Origin: an uncultured Clostridium sp.
Lineage (GTDB): Bacteria > Bacillota > Clostridia > TANB77 > CAG-508
DNA: 17,484 bases
Assembly: GCA_900553405.1 (NCBI GenBank)
Contig: USDF01000034.1
Span: forward strand, 1 to 17,484
Direction of reading: 5' to 3'
In this document: positions 7,892 to 14,808 of the stretch, one piece after another
Layout of the letters: the number at the start of each line of letters is the position of its first letter
How positions within the stretch are numbered: the stretch's first letter is position 1
Program-made: the position numbers and the translations under genes
Notes under the pieces: model-generated
The model's database searches: none
What the model saw: the letters and a program-made list of their open reading frames with translations, nothing else
Told to the model about the DNA's origin: nothing

Positions 7892-8806
7892 ATGTTAGCA
7901 GATAAATTAAATTATGGAGATACCATCGGAATAGTAGGTGTATCAAATAGTTTGGCTTTAAATAATAGGTATAATGACTTTGTCAATGCAAAGCAATTTT
8001 GGAAAAGCAAAAATTTTAAACTCAAATTTGGAAAATATGTAGAAGAAGATTACTATGGCTCTTGTGGAACAAGAGAACAAAAAGCAGAAGATTTTATGAA
8101 TATGTTTTTAGATGATGAAGTGAAAGCGATAATATGTTTAGAAGGTGGACAAACATGCAATACATTTATAGATTTATTAGATTATGAAGAAATAAGAAAA
8201 CATCCAAAAATATTGGTTGGATATAGCGATATAACCATACTACTTCAAACAATTTATAAAAAAACAGGGTTAATTACATTTAGTGGACCAAATTTTATGT
8301 CATTTGGAGATAGAAACTCTGAAGAACAGTATAAAGTATTTGAAGATGCTTTTATAAATAAAAAGTTAGATAAATTTAATAATGGAAATAAAGAAGTTAT
8401 AAGAAATGGCATTGCTTCAGGAAAAAGCATTGGAACAAATTTAGGTTGTATGATGCATCTACTTGGAACAGAATATTTACCAAATATGGACAATAATGTT
8501 TTATTTATTGAGAGTTATAAAACATCACCAAATGAGTGCCAAAGAAGATTGGCTCATTTAAAACAATATGGTATATTTGATAAAATAAATGGTGTTGTAA
8601 TTGGCTATAATTATGACTTACAAAAAGATGGAAATATATATCCACAAATGGAAGATATATTGCTTGAATATACTAAAGAATATAGTTTTCCAATTATTAA
8701 ATGTAATGATTTCGGTCATAAAATTGTTAATAGTATAATTCCAATTGGAGTAAATGCAAAAATAGAAAATAGTAAAGTAATAATAGATGATGAATTTTTG
8801 AAGTAA
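7892..8806 (+). CDS. S66-family serine carboxypeptidase (LdcA/MccF-like)
   Basis: The 304-aa protein has the S66 signature: CLEGGQTCN, then PKILVGYSDIT with nucleophile Ser112, then TGLITFSGP. FIESYKTSPNE supplies Glu207 and NDFGHKIVNSIIPIG supplies His276, completing a Ser-Glu-His triad. S66 enzymes are cytoplasmic. LdcA removes D-Ala from murein tetrapeptides during recycling, while MccF cleaves the peptide-nucleotide bond of microcin C and gives immunity. Length and triad spacing (95 and 69 residues) are nearer LdcA. The text around Ser112 (LDYEEIRKHPK, TFSGP) reads more like the MccF side. I therefore leave the subtype open. No signal peptide is present. The RBS GGAGGAG (7880-7886) is strong. 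It is 79 nt after the Cof phosphatase on the same strand. Confidence 0.88.
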   Translation: MLADKLNYGDTIGIVGVSNSLALNNRYNDFVNAKQFWKSKNFKLKFGKYVEEDYYGSCGTREQKAEDFMNMFLDDEVKAIICLEGGQTCNTFIDLLDYEEIRKHPKILVGYSDITILLQTIYKKTGLITFSGPNFMSFGDRNSEEQYKVFEDAFINKKLDKFNNGNKEVIRNGIASGKSIGTNLGCMMHLLGTEYLPNMDNNVLFIESYKTSPNECQRRLAHLKQYGIFDKINGVVIGYNYDLQKDGNIYPQMEDILLEYTKEYSFPIIKCNDFGHKIVNSIIPIGVNAKIENSKVIIDDEFLK

Positions 8807-8865
8807 TTTTATTAATAAATATAAAAAAAGTAAAAATAAACAGATAAATAAAAAGGAGAAAAATT

Positions 8866-9678
8866 ATGCAAAAATTTAACTACCATACACATACAAGAAG
8901 ATGTGGACATGCTGACGATGATATGACAGATGAAGATTTTGTAAAACTATTTATACAAAAAGGTTTTACAAAGATAGCATTTACGGACCATTGCCCTGAA
9001 AAAGAAGAAATAGATCATAGAAAAAATATGAGAATGAAATATAGTGAAAAAAATGAATATTTAAATAGTATAAAATCTTTAAAAGAAAAGTATAAAGATA
9101 AAATAGAAATAGAGACTGGTTTTGAAGTTGAGTATTTACCAGGACAAGAAGAAAATTTATTTGAATTAAAAAATGAAACAGATAAGATAATTCTAGGACA
9201 GCATTTTATATATGATGAAAATAATGATATTAAACTTTTAAGAAGACAAGAATTTACAGATGAGGATACTTTAAAATATGCAGAATATATAAAAATAGCA
9301 ATTGAAAAAAATATACCAGATATAATAGCACATCCGGATGTATATATGCTAAGTAGAGAAAAATTTAAAGAAGCAGATGAAAAAGTTGCACATATAATTT
9401 GTAGTACAGCAGAAAAATATGAAATACCAATAGAAATTAATTTGTCTCATCCTAATGACTATATAATAGGAAAAAGAGAAAATATAGTGTATCCTTGTAA
9501 AGAATTTTGGAAAATAGCTTCAGAGTATAAAAATTTAAAGGTATTATATGGGGTAGATGCTCACTTTAAATATCAAATTATGAATTGTGAAAAGGCTATA
9601 GAAATTGCAAATAAACATATAGGACAAGATATTATAGAGAAACTACATTTTTGCAATGAAAGGCTAGAAATAAAATAG
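8866..9678 (+). CDS. PHP-domain phosphoesterase (histidinol-phosphatase-like)
   Basis: The 270-aa protein carries all PHP metal-binding motifs in order: YHTHTRRCGHA (His7, His9, His15), FTDHCP (Asp41, His42), a Glu in GFEVEY, LGQHF, IIAHPDVY, EINLS and GVDAHF. Size and motif order fit the HisK-type histidinol phosphatase family, which binds a trinuclear metal centre. No other histidine-biosynthesis gene is nearby and the family also includes phosphatases of other small molecules, so the substrate is uncertain. A clear AAGGAG SD precedes ATG. The next MFS gene starts 8 nt after its stop with the SD overlapping the stop codon, so enzyme and pump are translationally coupled. Confidence 0.87.
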   Translation: MQKFNYHTHTRRCGHADDDMTDEDFVKLFIQKGFTKIAFTDHCPEKEEIDHRKNMRMKYSEKNEYLNSIKSLKEKYKDKIEIETGFEVEYLPGQEENLFELKNETDKIILGQHFIYDENNDIKLLRRQEFTDEDTLKYAEYIKIAIEKNIPDIIAHPDVYMLSREKFKEADEKVAHIICSTAEKYEIPIEINLSHPNDYIIGKRENIVYPCKEFWKIASEYKNLKVLYGVDAHFKYQIMNCEKAIEIANKHIGQDIIEKLHFCNERLEIK

Positions 9679-9686
9679 GAGAAAAA

Positions 9687-10901
9687 ATGAACTATAAAAA
9701 GGAATACAAAAAATACTTAACTTCATCAGTACTAGATAATGCAAACAATAAAATAGCTAGCACATCGTTTATATCAGCTTTTGCTGTATATTTAGGTTTG
9801 TCAGACTTGGCAATTGGAATTTATGCCGTTTTAGATACAATAACGAATATTTTACAAATATTTGCAGCACCATTATTTTCACGAATAGGACAATCAAAAA
9901 AAGTTGTATTAACAAATTATTCAATATACAGACTGGCATCAGTATGCTTCGCAATTATTCCGTTTATATCAAGAGATGTAAACATACGAACTATATTGTT
10001 CTTTATATTTGCTTCAATATATGCAATTACAGGAGAGATGGGATATATAACTTTTGTTAATTGGAGAATGTCTTTATTAAAAAAAGAAGACAGAACTAAG
10101 TTTGCAGCAACGAAAAATATGTATAAAAATACCGTAGTTTTATTATTTAGCTTAATTATGGGAATTATTCTTGATAAATTCACACAAAATGGACATGAGT
10201 TATATGGATATATGATTTTATTTTCAATTGTATTTTTAATTGCATTTATAGATATAACAATACGAATTAATACATATAAGCCACTTATAAAAGAAGATAA
10301 AGTAACAATAAAGGATACAATAAAAATTCCAGCAACAGATAAAAAATTTAGAAAGATAATTATAACATGTGGAATAAATAGATTTGCAAATGGAATAGGT
10401 ATAATGTATTTAAATGTTTTCTTACTTAGATATTTAAATATAAATTATATTTATTATAGTTTGTTAAATATCATAATAAATTTATCTGAAGCAATATCGA
10501 GTAAGTTCTGGTCAAGAAAAGCAAATAGTAGGAATTGGAAAAAGGTTATTTTACCAATGTGTATGATATTTATATTTGCTTTTTCAAGTTTATTTATAGC
10601 ATCAAATGAAATATTAATATATATATTACCAATAATTTATTTATTACTAGGAATGGGGAATGGAGCTTATGAAATATTTGATAACGTTGCTATATATGAG
10701 GCTTCAAAAGATAAATTACAGACATCATATGTTACTTTTGAAAGATTTATAGAAGGAATTGTAACAGCGATTTTGCCAATACTATCATATACAGTTTTGT
10801 CTGAAAATGATAATGTTATAAAAATTACTTTTGGTTTAGCAATATTATCATATATAACACTAGGAATTTATTTTGTAAGTAAAAAAAATGAAGTTATGTA
10901 A
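9687..10901 (+). CDS. MFS-type transporter 2
   Basis: The 404-aa membrane protein begins with a charged cytoplasmic stretch (MNYKKEYKKYLTSS) and has about 12 hydrophobic helices. Lys-rich loops such as RIGQSKKV follow the early helices and a charged hinge (TYKPLIKEDKVTIKD) lies near residue 200. This is the MFS two-bundle layout. It is not obviously close to MFS 1 or MFS 3 in sequence, so the three pumps were probably not made by recent tandem duplication. The SD TAGGAG begins in the PHP stop codon (9676-9678), tying its translation to the phosphoesterase. Its stop (10899-10901) is part of the stem of a GC-rich palindrome that probably ends transcription. Substrate unknown. Confidence 0.85.
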   Translation: MNYKKEYKKYLTSSVLDNANNKIASTSFISAFAVYLGLSDLAIGIYAVLDTITNILQIFAAPLFSRIGQSKKVVLTNYSIYRLASVCFAIIPFISRDVNIRTILFFIFASIYAITGEMGYITFVNWRMSLLKKEDRTKFAATKNMYKNTVVLLFSLIMGIILDKFTQNGHELYGYMILFSIVFLIAFIDITIRINTYKPLIKEDKVTIKDTIKIPATDKKFRKIIITCGINRFANGIGIMYLNVFLLRYLNINYIYYSLLNIIINLSEAISSKFWSRKANSRNWKKVILPMCMIFIFAFSSLFIASNEILIYILPIIYLLLGMGNGAYEIFDNVAIYEASKDKLQTSYVTFERFIEGIVTAILPILSYTVLSENDNVIKITFGLAILSYITLGIYFVSKKNEVM

Positions 10902-10935
10902 AGGACAAAAGTGCCCCGTCCCCAAATGTCCTTTA
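10899..10935. terminator. GC-rich palindrome between convergent genes (REP-like, likely bidirectional terminator)
   Basis: TAAAGGACA (10899-10907) pairs perfectly with TGTCCTTTA (10927-10935) around a 19-nt loop containing GTGCCCCGTCCCC. Both arms contain a stop codon, one of MFS 2 and one of the minus-strand gene ending at 10933. The loop is by far the most GC-rich short stretch in the window. It resembles the GGGAC/GTCCC repetitive palindromes spread through many Firmicute genomes, a resemblance recalled from memory rather than searched. Confidence 0.6.
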
Positions 10936-11514
10936 AAATAAATCTGGAAATTGACACACTATTCCGTCTACAAAATATTGAGCCATGCCTAAAACTTCTA
11001 TTTGAACTTCATCAAAAGCTTTAATATCAGCTACATAATTTCCAGCTAAACGTTCTTCAACTTCATTTGAAGTTAACCTTAAATGCTCATACATCATTGC
11101 TTGAACATCACTTCTTTTATAAAAAGGATTAAAATTACTAAATGCCTCAGCAATTTCATCAGCATTTTTATAACACTTAGCATTTAAGTTTGATGCAGAT
11201 TTTTGATCTTTATTTTTAAGTGCAAAAATTAATTTTTCTCCTATTGCTAGATGTTCAGTTATTAGCTTTTCAATAACATTAGCTACATTTTTACCATAAA
11301 ATCTTTCAAAAACGTTAGCAATATCTCTAGGATTTTGTAATAAACGTGCTTCAGTAGCACTAAAATCTTTTAGGTTTTCAGCAATACTAATTAACAACAT
11401 ACGAGTCCACATTATATGCTGTTCCCAAACTAGATTCATTCTTTTAATTAAATTAACTTCATTCATACTAATGCAGTAATTTTGATATCCATATGGATAA
11501 ATAAAATCATTCAT
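10933..11514 (-). CDS. Conserved-looking helical protein of unknown function
   Basis: The 193-aa protein starts at ATG 11514-11512, behind AGAGGA about 8 nt upstream. An upstream in-frame start at 11586 would add a hydrophobic stretch that overlaps the opposing gene and is rejected. The product is soluble and mostly helical, with segments such as RMNLVWEQHIMWTRMLLISIAENL, hmm-like spacing of His, Glu and Trp, and KLITEHLAIGEKL, MMYEHLRLTSNEVEERLAG. Repeated E-x-x-H-type pairs across the helices would suit a four-helix bundle, possibly a metal-binding one; this is inference. I recall similar unannotated proteins in bacilli and clostridia but no named family. It is transcribed against its neighbours and converges on MFS 2. 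Confidence 0.75.
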   Translation of the reverse strand: MNDFIYPYGYQNYCISMNEVNLIKRMNLVWEQHIMWTRMLLISIAENLKDFSATEARLLQNPRDIANVFERFYGKNVANVIEKLITEHLAIGEKLIFALKNKDQKSASNLNAKCYKNADEIAEAFSNFNPFYKRSDVQAMMYEHLRLTSNEVEERLAGNYVADIKAFDEVQIEVLGMAQYFVDGIVCQFPDLF

Positions 11515-11544
11515 ATATATTCCTCTTTTCTTATTTATATTAAT

Positions 11545-11573
11545 ATGATATGATAGTAAATATAAATAGTGAA
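11545..11573 (-). promoter_or_regulatory. Possible promoter of the minus-strand helical protein
   Basis: On the minus strand TTCACT (11573-11568), a 17-bp spacer and TATCAT (11550-11545) precede the ATG at 11514, for a leader of about 24 nt. The site overlaps the leader of the divergent MFS 3 gene. The -35 match is weak. Confidence 0.35.
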
Positions 11574-11616
11574 TAATAAGGAGCAATTAATGAAAATAGG
11601 AATAGATATAGATAAT
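11569..11616 (+). repeat. Duplicated HAD gene 5' end (second copy of 4802-4849)
   Basis: This 48-nt segment, covering the SD and the first nine codons (MKIGIDIDN), matches 4802-4849 at 44 of 48 positions. The similarity extends upstream of the start codon, so it reflects common descent of the DNA rather than only protein constraint. Confidence 0.75.
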
Positions 11617-12909
11617 GTAACATCAAATTCTAATAAAGAATTATTGAAAGAATATGTAGAACACGATAAAGAATTAAAAAACACAGGTATTATTAATAAA
11701 AAACAAAGTAATAGACTTTCCAAACCTGCTAAAACACTTATTATAGATCAAACAATAGGAAAAGTCATAAGTATATTTTTAGATGTGTTTTTAGCAGCAT
11801 ATTTTTATAAAATTACAGAACAAAATATTTTATATTTATCAATTTATAATATAGTTGGATGGATAGTAGCAACAATAGGTGCATTTATTGTTGCTAACTA
11901 TATCAAAAAGAAAGATAAAATTAAATTATATAGATTTGGAACTATTATAAAATCATTATATATTTTTATGATAATTGTAATGGGAGATAAAATAATTAAT
12001 TTTGTATATATAATTGGTATAATGTATGGTATTTCTACAGCTACTACAGGATTTCCATTAAATATGATGGAGTCAGAAAGTGTTCTGCAAAAAGAAAGAA
12101 CAAAATATATAGGATTAGTTTCTGTTTTTACAGAAATAATAAGCTTTGTTGTTCCTATAATATTAGGTGCTTATATAACTTTAAAATCATATCAAGTAGC
12201 TGCAATTTTAATATTAATATTTTCAATTATTAAAATTTTAAATACTTTTAATATAAAAAATAAAAATATACAAACATCGAATATAAAAATAAAAGAGTTT
12301 GTTAGTAAATTGAAAAAGGATAAAACATTAAAAAAATTGTATGCTATTGAATTTTTAAAAGGTATAAATAGATATGGAGTTATGAGTTTAGTTGTATCGT
12401 TATTAATTATATATAATACAAAGAATGAATTTGAATTAGGTTGGATATCATCATTACTTTCATTATGTTCTATTTTAACAATGTATGCATTTGCCAAATT
12501 TTATAAGGAAAAATATAAAAAGATTATATTAGTTTTTTCTTTAGGATTTCTATTTATTACTTTTGCTTTAGTAATGAACAATATAAATATGAATTCCATT
12601 ATTTTATACAATATTAGTTATTACATTTTTATGAATATTATATTAAAAATTACAGAAGTCAATTTATTTAATTATTCTAATAAGAAAGAATATAAAGATA
12701 AATACAATACAGAGTATTTTATGTTTAGAGAATTATTTTTAAATATTGGAAGAATATTAGGCTATACTTTATTATTAATATTTGTTGGATTTTCACACAA
12801 TTTAAATAATTTGAAAATAATTTTTATATTTATAATTATATCTATTATTGGAACTATAGTATTAAGTAATAGTGTTACGGAAATACAAAAAGAAAAAAGA
12901 GTATTATAG
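11590..12909 (+). CDS. Chimeric gene: HAD N-terminal fragment fused to MFS transporter 3
   Basis: The 439-aa product begins MKIGIDIDNVTSNSNKEL, a HAD motif I (Asp6, Asp8) with about 38 residues of HAD-like sequence up to KNTGIIN. It then changes at KKQSNRLSKPAKTLIIDQT into a typical MFS start followed by about 12 membrane helices. Motifs II-IV of the HAD fold are absent, so the fragment cannot be an active phosphatase. No ATG lies between the HAD part and the first membrane helices, so the fusion is probably translated as one chain from ATG 11590 (SD AAGGAG at 11578-11583). The codon before Asn-Lys-Lys is ATT, one change away from a Met that may have been the old MFS start. The most likely origin is a deletion joining a HAD gene to an adjacent MFS gene, an arrangement still intact at 4823-6610. 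Substrate unknown. Confidence 0.82.
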   Translation: MKIGIDIDNVTSNSNKELLKEYVEHDKELKNTGIINKKQSNRLSKPAKTLIIDQTIGKVISIFLDVFLAAYFYKITEQNILYLSIYNIVGWIVATIGAFIVANYIKKKDKIKLYRFGTIIKSLYIFMIIVMGDKIINFVYIIGIMYGISTATTGFPLNMMESESVLQKERTKYIGLVSVFTEIISFVVPIILGAYITLKSYQVAAILILIFSIIKILNTFNIKNKNIQTSNIKIKEFVSKLKKDKTLKKLYAIEFLKGINRYGVMSLVVSLLIIYNTKNEFELGWISSLLSLCSILTMYAFAKFYKEKYKKIILVFSLGFLFITFALVMNNINMNSIILYNISYYIFMNIILKITEVNLFNYSNKKEYKDKYNTEYFMFRELFLNIGRILGYTLLLIFVGFSHNLNNLKIIFIFIIISIIGTIVLSNSVTEIQKEKRVL

Positions 12910-12985
12910 AAAGAATAAAACGATAAGCTAGCATAATAGATACAATTTATAAATAATTTTAATAAAAAAGGAAGTATTGAAAACA

Positions 12986-13906
12986 ATGAAAAATAAAGAA
13001 GAGATAGTACCAAAGTTTTTGATAGAAATGTTAAACCAGCAATATGGAGAAGAAATAACAAGTAAAATATTAGAAGGATATTCTAAAAAGAGAATGGTAA
13101 CTTTTAGAGTAAATACTTTAAAAACAAGTATAGAAAAAGTAGAAAAAGTACTAAAAAATAATAATATAGAATTTGAAAAAGTTTCTTGGAGTGATGTTGC
13201 ATATATAGTAAAAAATGTAAGAGAAGATACTTTAAAAGAATTAGAAATTTATAAAAATGGCGAAATTTATCTTCAAAGTTTATCTTCAATGTTACCACCT
13301 ATAGTACTAGAGCCAAAAGAAAATACAGACATTTTAGATATGTGTGCAGCACCAGGTGGAAAAACTACAGAGCTTGCTAGTTTAACAAACAATAATGCAA
13401 ATATAACAGCATGTGAGCTAAACAAAATAAGAATAGAAAAGTTAAAATACAACATAGAAAAACAGGGAGCAACATCTGTATATATAATGCAAGAAGATAG
13501 TAGAAGAATAAATGATTTCTTCTCATTTGATAACATACTTTTAGACGCACCATGTAGTGGTAGTGGAACCTTAAATGTTGAAGATGTAAATTTAGAAAAA
13601 ACATTTACAGAAAAACTAATAGAAAAATCACAAAAAGCACAATTAGAATTGTTAAGCAAAGCAATAAAAATATTAAAACAAGGTCAAGAAATGGTATATT
13701 CAACATGCTCTATTTTAAATGTGGAAAACGAGGAGATAGTAAGTAAAATATTAAAAAATAATAAAGTAGAAATAGTACCAATAGAATTTGAAGGAAAAGA
13801 AGAATTAACATTATTACCAACAAAAATAGATGGAACACTTTGCGTAATGCCAACCGAGCTTTATGAAGGTTTCTTTATAGCAAAAATAAGAAAAAGTCAC
13901 AATTAG
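12986..13906 (+). CDS. NOL1/NOP2/Sun-family RNA m5C methyltransferase (RsmB/RsmF-like)
   Basis: The 306-aa enzyme has the SAM-binding motif I DMCAAPGGKT (118-127), an acidic ACELNKIR motif, motif IV LDAPCSGSG with Cys190, and motif VI YSTCS with Cys241. These are the two cysteines used by RNA cytosine-5 methyltransferases to attack the base and release the product. It should methylate a cytosine in rRNA or tRNA in the cytoplasm. At 306 aa it lacks the NusB-like N-terminal domain of RsmB (about 430-450 aa) and the C-terminal domain of RsmF, so the exact target is open. ATG 12986 is preferred over the in-frame TTG 12977, which is too close to the SD AAGGAAG (12969-12974), although the spacing to ATG (11 nt) is slightly long. 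The stop is followed immediately by a palindromic repeat. Confidence 0.9.
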   Translation: MKNKEEIVPKFLIEMLNQQYGEEITSKILEGYSKKRMVTFRVNTLKTSIEKVEKVLKNNNIEFEKVSWSDVAYIVKNVREDTLKELEIYKNGEIYLQSLSSMLPPIVLEPKENTDILDMCAAPGGKTTELASLTNNNANITACELNKIRIEKLKYNIEKQGATSVYIMQEDSRRINDFFSFDNILLDAPCSGSGTLNVEDVNLEKTFTEKLIEKSQKAQLELLSKAIKILKQGQEMVYSTCSILNVENEEIVSKILKNNKVEIVPIEFEGKEELTLLPTKIDGTLCVMPTELYEGFFIAKIRKSHN

Positions 13907-13948
13907 GGACAGTTCCCAATTACTACTTTTTCTCAATTTGGGACAATG
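13904..13948. repeat. Palindromic REP-like element after the methyltransferase gene
   Basis: AATT(A)GGGA-CAGT-TCCC-AATT forms one small hairpin (13901-13921). TCCCAATT (13914-13921) can instead pair with AATTTGGGA (13935-13943), with one bulge. The GGGAC core at 13906-13910 recurs as GGGAC at 13940-13944. The alternating GGGAC/TCCC pattern recalls Firmicute repetitive palindromes and the element at 10899. No poly-T tail follows, so its role as a terminator is weak. Confidence 0.45.
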
Positions 13949-13962
13949 TTTAGAAAAATGAG

Positions 13963-13991
13963 TAGAAAAATATTTTGTTTTATGATATTAT
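13963..13991 (+). promoter_or_regulatory. Extended -10 promoter for the 92-aa protein
   Basis: TAGAAA (13963-13968), a 17-bp spacer and TATTAT (13986-13991) are combined with TG at 13983-13984 one base upstream of the -10. Transcription would start about 25 nt before ATG 14022. Confidence 0.45.
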
Positions 13992-14021
13992 ATAGCTACC
14001 AAATAAAAAAGGATGTTGAAA

Positions 14022-14300
14022 ATGAAAAAAGAAGAAAAGAAAGTAAAAGAGGTTAAAGTATACAAAGAACCTAATAAAGCCGAAGAAGAAACAACAATAA
14101 ATGTGCTATATGAAGAAAATGTTTTAAGCATATATACAAACAAAGTAGAACTTCAAAGGCAATTAAATAAAATAGCAGGTGAGCCTTCAAAAGAGTATAA
14201 AAAAGGCAAATCTATTTTAGCTAGCAATTGGAATATTCCATTAAGTGAAAAAACTAAAATTTCAAAAATAGTATTAAAAGCAAATATATTTGAATTATAA
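14022..14300 (+). CDS. Small basic protein of unknown function (92 aa)
   Basis: The start is ATG 14022, about 9 nt after AAAAAGG. The in-frame ATG 14013 abuts that SD and is rejected. The product has a Lys/Glu-rich N-terminus (KKEEKKVKEVKVYKEPNKAE, about residues 2-22) that is probably flexible. A compact part follows: TTINVLYEENVLSIYTNK, LQRQLNKIAGEPSKEY, then SEKTKISKIVLKANIFEL. The mix of short strands and helices suggests a small folded domain, and no transmembrane segment is present. I do not recognise the family. It has its own promoter and a strong terminator, so it is a separate unit, not part of the methyltransferase operon. Confidence 0.7.
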   Translation: MKKEEKKVKEVKVYKEPNKAEEETTINVLYEENVLSIYTNKVELQRQLNKIAGEPSKEYKKGKSILASNWNIPLSEKTKISKIVLKANIFEL

Positions 14301-14304
14301 TATA

Positions 14305-14350
14305 AAATAATCCCTCATAATTAGAGAAAATATCTAATATGAGGGATTTA
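14305..14350. terminator. Strong hairpin between convergent genes
   Basis: AATCCCTCATAATTAGA (14309-14325) pairs with TCTAATATGAGGGATT (14333-14348), with a single unpaired T, around a 7-nt loop. A-rich flanks and T-rich sequence lie on both sides. It sits between the 92-aa gene and the oppositely oriented DUF1064 gene, so it may serve both. Confidence 0.7.
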
Positions 14351-14379
14351 AATTTGAAGTTTTTTATTTTTTAAATAAT

Positions 14380-14736
14380 TTATTCTATTTCTGTTATTTT
14401 CAAATTAAATTTATCTTCAAACACTTTTTTCTTTGCAATATATTCTTTTGTTTTAAAGCCTTTTACATCTATAACTTCACTAGAACCATCTTTATGAAAA
14501 ACAATAAAGTCAGCTTTATATTTTAGACTAGGTGCTAGCATAAAAGTAGGTTGAAGGCAAAAACCATTTATTTCTTTAGCTTGCAAACGTAATTTTAATT
14601 CATTATAATAAGTGGCTTCCTTTTGACTATCAAAAGTATGACCATCAACAGAGACTTTATTTGATCTATATTTACTTTTTCTTTTTTTACTACTATCAGT
14701 ATAATTTTTATAATCTTCTACACTCCAATGCTCCAT
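14380..14736 (-). CDS. DUF1064 family protein (phage-type nuclease-like)
   Basis: The 118-aa protein matches the DUF1064 pattern: KYRSNKVSVDGHTFDSQKEATYY, then FCLQPTFMLAPSLKYKADF, then VIDVKGFKTKEY and a Lys-rich helix KKKVFEDKF. The family is mostly found in phages and prophages and has an endonuclease-like fold. Glu in QKEA, Asp in YKADF and the Asp-x-Lys of IDVKG sit where PD-(D/E)xK catalytic residues would. That reading of the active site is inference. Here it stands alone, with its own RBS (AGGAG, about 8 nt before ATG 14736) and promoter, and no phage genes around it. It may be a prophage remnant or a gene kept by the host. Substrate unknown. Confidence 0.82.
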   Translation of the reverse strand: MEHWSVEDYKNYTDSSKKRKSKYRSNKVSVDGHTFDSQKEATYYNELKLRLQAKEINGFCLQPTFMLAPSLKYKADFIVFHKDGSSEVIDVKGFKTKEYIAKKKVFEDKFNLKITEIE

Positions 14737-14766
14737 AATAAAACTCCTAACTATTAATTACAATTT

Positions 14767-14795
14767 ATTATAATAATAAACATTAAAAAGTGCAA
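14767..14795 (-). promoter_or_regulatory. Promoter of the DUF1064 gene
   Basis: On the minus strand TTGCAC (14795-14790), a 17-bp spacer and a perfect TATAAT (14772-14767) lie about 30 bp before ATG 14736. The -35 is weak beyond its TTG. The site overlaps the gap after the neighbouring gene ending at 14809. Confidence 0.45.
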
Positions 14796-14808
14796 GCAAA
14801 ATAAAAAA

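Noticed and set aside
4823..10901. A complete microcin-C-like biosynthetic cluster
   Set aside because: No ThiF/MccB-like adenylating enzyme and no precursor-peptide gene with a suitable SD was found; only immunity-like functions are present.
11515..11586. Longer N-terminus for the minus-strand helical protein
   Set aside because: The added residues are AT-driven hydrophobic sequence overlapping the divergent gene's leader, and a proper SD sits before ATG 11514.
11569..11589. In-frame GTG start extending the chimeric HAD-MFS gene
   Set aside because: Same reason as at 4802: the SD would fall inside the coding region, and the homologous start is ATG 11590.
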